DNA from: Lachnospiraceae bacterium
Lineage (GTDB): Bacteria > Bacillota > Clostridia > Lachnospirales > Lachnospiraceae
Assembly (NCBI GenBank): GCA_017651385.1
Contig: JAGCCY010000089.1
Span: 1-7,584 of the forward strand
Reading direction: 5' to 3'
DNA length: 7,584 nt
Shown here: positions 6,238 through 7,584 of the stretch, piece after piece
Numbering within the stretch: the first letter of the stretch is position 1
Layout of the letters: each line of letters begins with the position of its first letter
Program-made: the position numbers and the translations under genes
Notes under the pieces: model-generated
Told to the model about the DNA's origin: nothing
The model's database searches: none
Seen by the model: the letters and a program-made list of their open reading frames with translations, nothing else

Positions 6238-6380
6238 CAGTGATCTCCGGATTATCGTTAATGCATCGACAAAACAATTGTTGTGCTGTCCGGATATAAT
6301 CTTAGAATTATAGAATAAAGAACTGAAAGAATATCAGACTTTACTAAAAATTTACCCCCATCTCTCCTTTCGGATACAGA

Positions 6381-6409
6381 TTGACGGGCTTCGTATGTAT
6401 GGTGATAAT
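6381..6409 (+). promoter_or_regulatory. Upstream sigma-A type promoter (P1)
   Basis: TTGACG (6381-6386, 5 of 6) and GATAAT (6404-6409, 5 of 6) are separated by exactly 17 bp. Transcription would begin near 6416, about 160 nt before the mecA start. No open reading frame with a ribosome binding site and no terminator lies in between, so it is either a second mecA promoter with a long leader or the promoter of a small RNA. Confidence 0.5.
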
Positions 6410-6513
6410 ACACAAAAATCGTTCTTTTGGCAAGGGGTAAAATTGTGAACTTTTCATAAACTTTATTAAATATTTTAACTTCTTATATTTTTATAAATTA
6501 GTATGCCGATAAC

Positions 6514-6542
6514 TTGACTATAAGGAACATTGAATATATATT
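6514..6542 (+). promoter_or_regulatory. Main mecA promoter (P2) with AT-rich upstream tract
   Basis: TTGACT (6514-6519) and TATATT (6537-6542), each 5 of 6 to consensus, are 17 bp apart. The tract from about 6451 to 6500 directly upstream is nearly all A/T and resembles an UP element. Transcription would start near 6549, giving a leader of about 28 nt that carries the AAAGGAGG of mecA. Confidence 0.75.
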
Positions 6543-6576
6543 TACAGTAGAATTAAGTATCGAAAGGAGGACCTTC

Positions 6577-7302
6577 ATGAAGATTGAAAAAGTTAACGAT
6601 TATCAGATACGTTGCACTCTCACGCGTGAGGATCTGGCCTCCAGAAAGCTTAAAATAAGCGAGCTCGCCTACGGTACCAAAAAGGCTAAGGCTCTCTTCC
6701 GTGATATGATGGAAATGGCTAATTTCGAATACGGATTCGAAGCGGACAACATCCCTTTGATGATCGAAGCCATTCCGATGAATTCCGAATGTATTGTACT
6801 TATCATTACAAAAGTCGAAGACCCCGACGAACTTGATGCAAGATTTTCAAAATTTGCCCAGGGAATGGATGAAGACTATGATGACGATTCTCCGGATAAC
6901 GATTCGGAGGAAGACGATGAAGACGAAACAGGCATAAGCGATTTCTTTACAAGATTTAAAGATGCTCTTGAAAAGAAGACGCAGGAGCTTGCAAATACAG
7001 AGATTAAGCTTGAAGGCATGGCATTCTCTTTTGAATCGATTGCCGATGTTGCCAAAGTAGCAAGAAGTTTAAATGCATTTTACAGCGACGAGAGTAAATT
7101 ATACAGAAACACCGAGCAGGGAAATTATCTTCTTATATTAAAGCGTGACAAAATGGATATGATAGATTTCGTGAAAGCCTGCAATCTTGCTTCCGAATTC
7201 GGCGGTCCCATAAAGGGGTCGCATCTCGGCGAGGCATATCTCGACGAACATTTTGAAGCCATTTGTCCCAAGGATGCTCTTTCGATTGTTTCTCAGTTCT
7301 GA
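6577..7302 (+). CDS. mecA: MecA-family adaptor protein for ClpC proteolysis
   Basis: The 241-residue protein has MecA architecture. An N-terminal substrate-binding domain (about 1-82, MKIEKVNDYQIRCTLTREDL...ECIVLIITKV) is followed by a long acidic, low-complexity linker (about 98-118, almost all Asp/Glu/Ser) and a C-terminal ClpC-interacting domain (about 145-241: MAFSFESIADVAKVARSL, SKLYRNTEQGNYLLIL, FVKACNLASEFGG, HLGEAYLDEH). Known MecA proteins deliver substrates such as ComK to ClpC/ClpP and help assemble the ClpC hexamer. The substrate here is unknown, and no clp or competence gene is in view. The start is ATG at 6577 with AAAGGAGG at 6563-6570 and a 6-nt gap. The frame is open back to a TTG at 6514, but that TTG is the -35 box of the gene's own promoter. 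It is monocistronic, between promoter P2 and a strong terminator. Confidence 0.9.
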   Translation: MKIEKVNDYQIRCTLTREDLASRKLKISELAYGTKKAKALFRDMMEMANFEYGFEADNIPLMIEAIPMNSECIVLIITKVEDPDELDARFSKFAQGMDEDYDDDSPDNDSEEDDEDETGISDFFTRFKDALEKKTQELANTEIKLEGMAFSFESIADVAKVARSLNAFYSDESKLYRNTEQGNYLLILKRDKMDMIDFVKACNLASEFGGPIKGSHLGEAYLDEHFEAICPKDALSIVSQF

Positions 7303-7313
7303 TAATCAAAATC

Positions 7314-7342
7314 AAGACACGGTCTTCGGACCGTGTTTTTTT
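7314..7342 (+). terminator. Rho-independent terminator of mecA
   Basis: ACACGGTC (7317-7324) and GACCGTGT (7329-7336) form a perfect 8-bp stem closed by a stable TTCG tetraloop, followed by TTTTTT. It begins 14 nt after the mecA stop. Confidence 0.95.
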
Positions 7343-7347
7343 GCATC

Positions 7348-7375
7348 AAAAAAGAGCCGCGTAACGGCTCTTTTT
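7348..7375 (-). terminator. Terminator of the DUF1858 gene, probably bidirectional
   Basis: An 11-bp stem (AAAAAGAGCCG at 7349-7359 with its complement at 7365-7375) closes on a 5-nt loop CGTAA. A-runs on the left and T-runs on the right let it work in both directions. It lies 8 nt past the stop of the minus-strand gene and backs up the mecA terminator between the two convergent genes. Confidence 0.88.
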
Positions 7376-7383
7376 CAATCGGG

Positions 7384-7581
7384 TTATGAATAAAAATCCT
7401 TGATCATCTCCATAAGTTCATCTACATCCAGACCATGAACCATTGCTGCTTCCTCGAGGCTTTCGGCCTGAGAAGCGGGGCAACCCAGACAATGCATTCC
7501 CGCCTGCATAAGAACAGGAGCGATCTCGGGTGCGTTTCTTAAAATCTCACCGATTGTCATATCCTTTGAAATTTCGGGCAT
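7384..7581 (-). CDS. DUF1858 redox-disulfide domain protein
   Basis: This 65-residue protein is a single DUF1858 domain, also known as the hybrid-cluster-protein-associated disulfide family. Seen are [20 protein letters not shown], then [10 protein letters not shown] with the CxxC pair Cys31/Cys34, and [19 protein letters not shown] as the closing helices. The family is small, cytosolic and probably redox-active or metal-binding; its reaction is not established. In many anaerobes it stands alone or is fused to other redox or metal-related domains. The ATG at 7581 gives the expected family N terminus, but only three bases of upstream sequence (ATT in frame) are in the window, so the ribosome binding site and start cannot be verified. 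It converges with mecA. Confidence 0.88.
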   Translation of the reverse strand: MPEISKDMTIGEILRNAPEIAPVLMQAGMHCLGCPASQAESLEEAAMVHGLDVDELMEMIKDFYS

Positions 7582-7584
7582 AAT

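Larger units (their letters stand above)
6094..6513. other. AT-rich intergenic region between divergent genes
   Basis: About 420 bp with no supportable gene. It holds the upstream region of the small minus-strand gene, short repeats (6147-6201, 6214-6237, 6246-6295), a 10-bp palindrome AACAATTGTT at 6273-6282, a good plus-strand promoter at 6381-6409, and a very AT-rich tract at 6451-6500 just upstream of the mecA promoter. No tRNA, riboswitch or other known RNA motif was recognised. Confidence 0.6.

Noticed and set aside
6295..6300. Perfect TATAAT on the plus strand.
   Set aside because: No -35 hexamer at 16-18 bp and no extended TG; not followed by a gene for about 280 bp.
6307..6312. TATAAT on the minus strand as a promoter for the small gene.
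   Set aside because: No acceptable -35 at 16-18 bp and the gene is about 250 nt away.
6483..6496. A/T-only hairpin TTATA-TTTT-TATAA as a terminator.
   Set aside because: Stem has no G-C pairs; better explained as part of the AT-rich tract upstream of the mecA promoter.

Overview
The window looks like the chromosome of a low-to-mid-GC Gram-positive anaerobe of the Clostridia, probably Lachnospiraceae. This is inferred from strong AGGAGG-type ribosome binding sites, a MecA homologue, a DUF1858 redox-disulfide protein, a coiled-coil/SleB wall hydrolase, and gene order related to the Bacillus ywlC...rpiB...upp cluster. No mobile element, CRISPR array, rRNA or tRNA was found. Most of the window is ordinary core genome, and I do not see a convincing new multi-gene system.

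Left part (1-3950, minus strand). A tight five-gene operon is transcribed right to left: sua5/ywlC (t6A synthesis), rpiB (ribose-5-phosphate isomerase B), upp (uracil salvage), a ComEB-type dCMP deaminase, and a secreted coiled-coil protein ending in a SleB hydrolase domain. Gaps are 21-54 nt and no terminator lies between the genes. An extended -10 promoter sits just upstream of sua5. RpiB can feed ribose-5-phosphate towards PRPP, Upp uses PRPP to make UMP, and the deaminase makes dUMP, so three of the five genes touch pyrimidine nucleotide supply. The wall hydrolase has no obvious metabolic link.

Middle (3966-5801, minus). A single-gene unit encodes a membrane-anchored GH18 glycosidase with an SH3-like domain. 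It has its own extended -10 promoter, a GC-rich hairpin in its leader, and a strong terminator that separates it from sua5.

Right-middle (5817-6576). A 65-codon minus-strand gene that I do not recognise has a near-ideal Shine-Dalgarno sequence and a structured leader. It is followed by about 500 bp of AT-rich DNA with short repeats, a palindrome and two good plus-strand promoters.

Right end (6577-7584). A plus-strand mecA-family adaptor gene ends in a UUCG-loop terminator. It converges on a minus-strand DUF1858 gene that ends in its own, probably bidirectional, terminator. The start region of the DUF1858 gene lies at the window edge.
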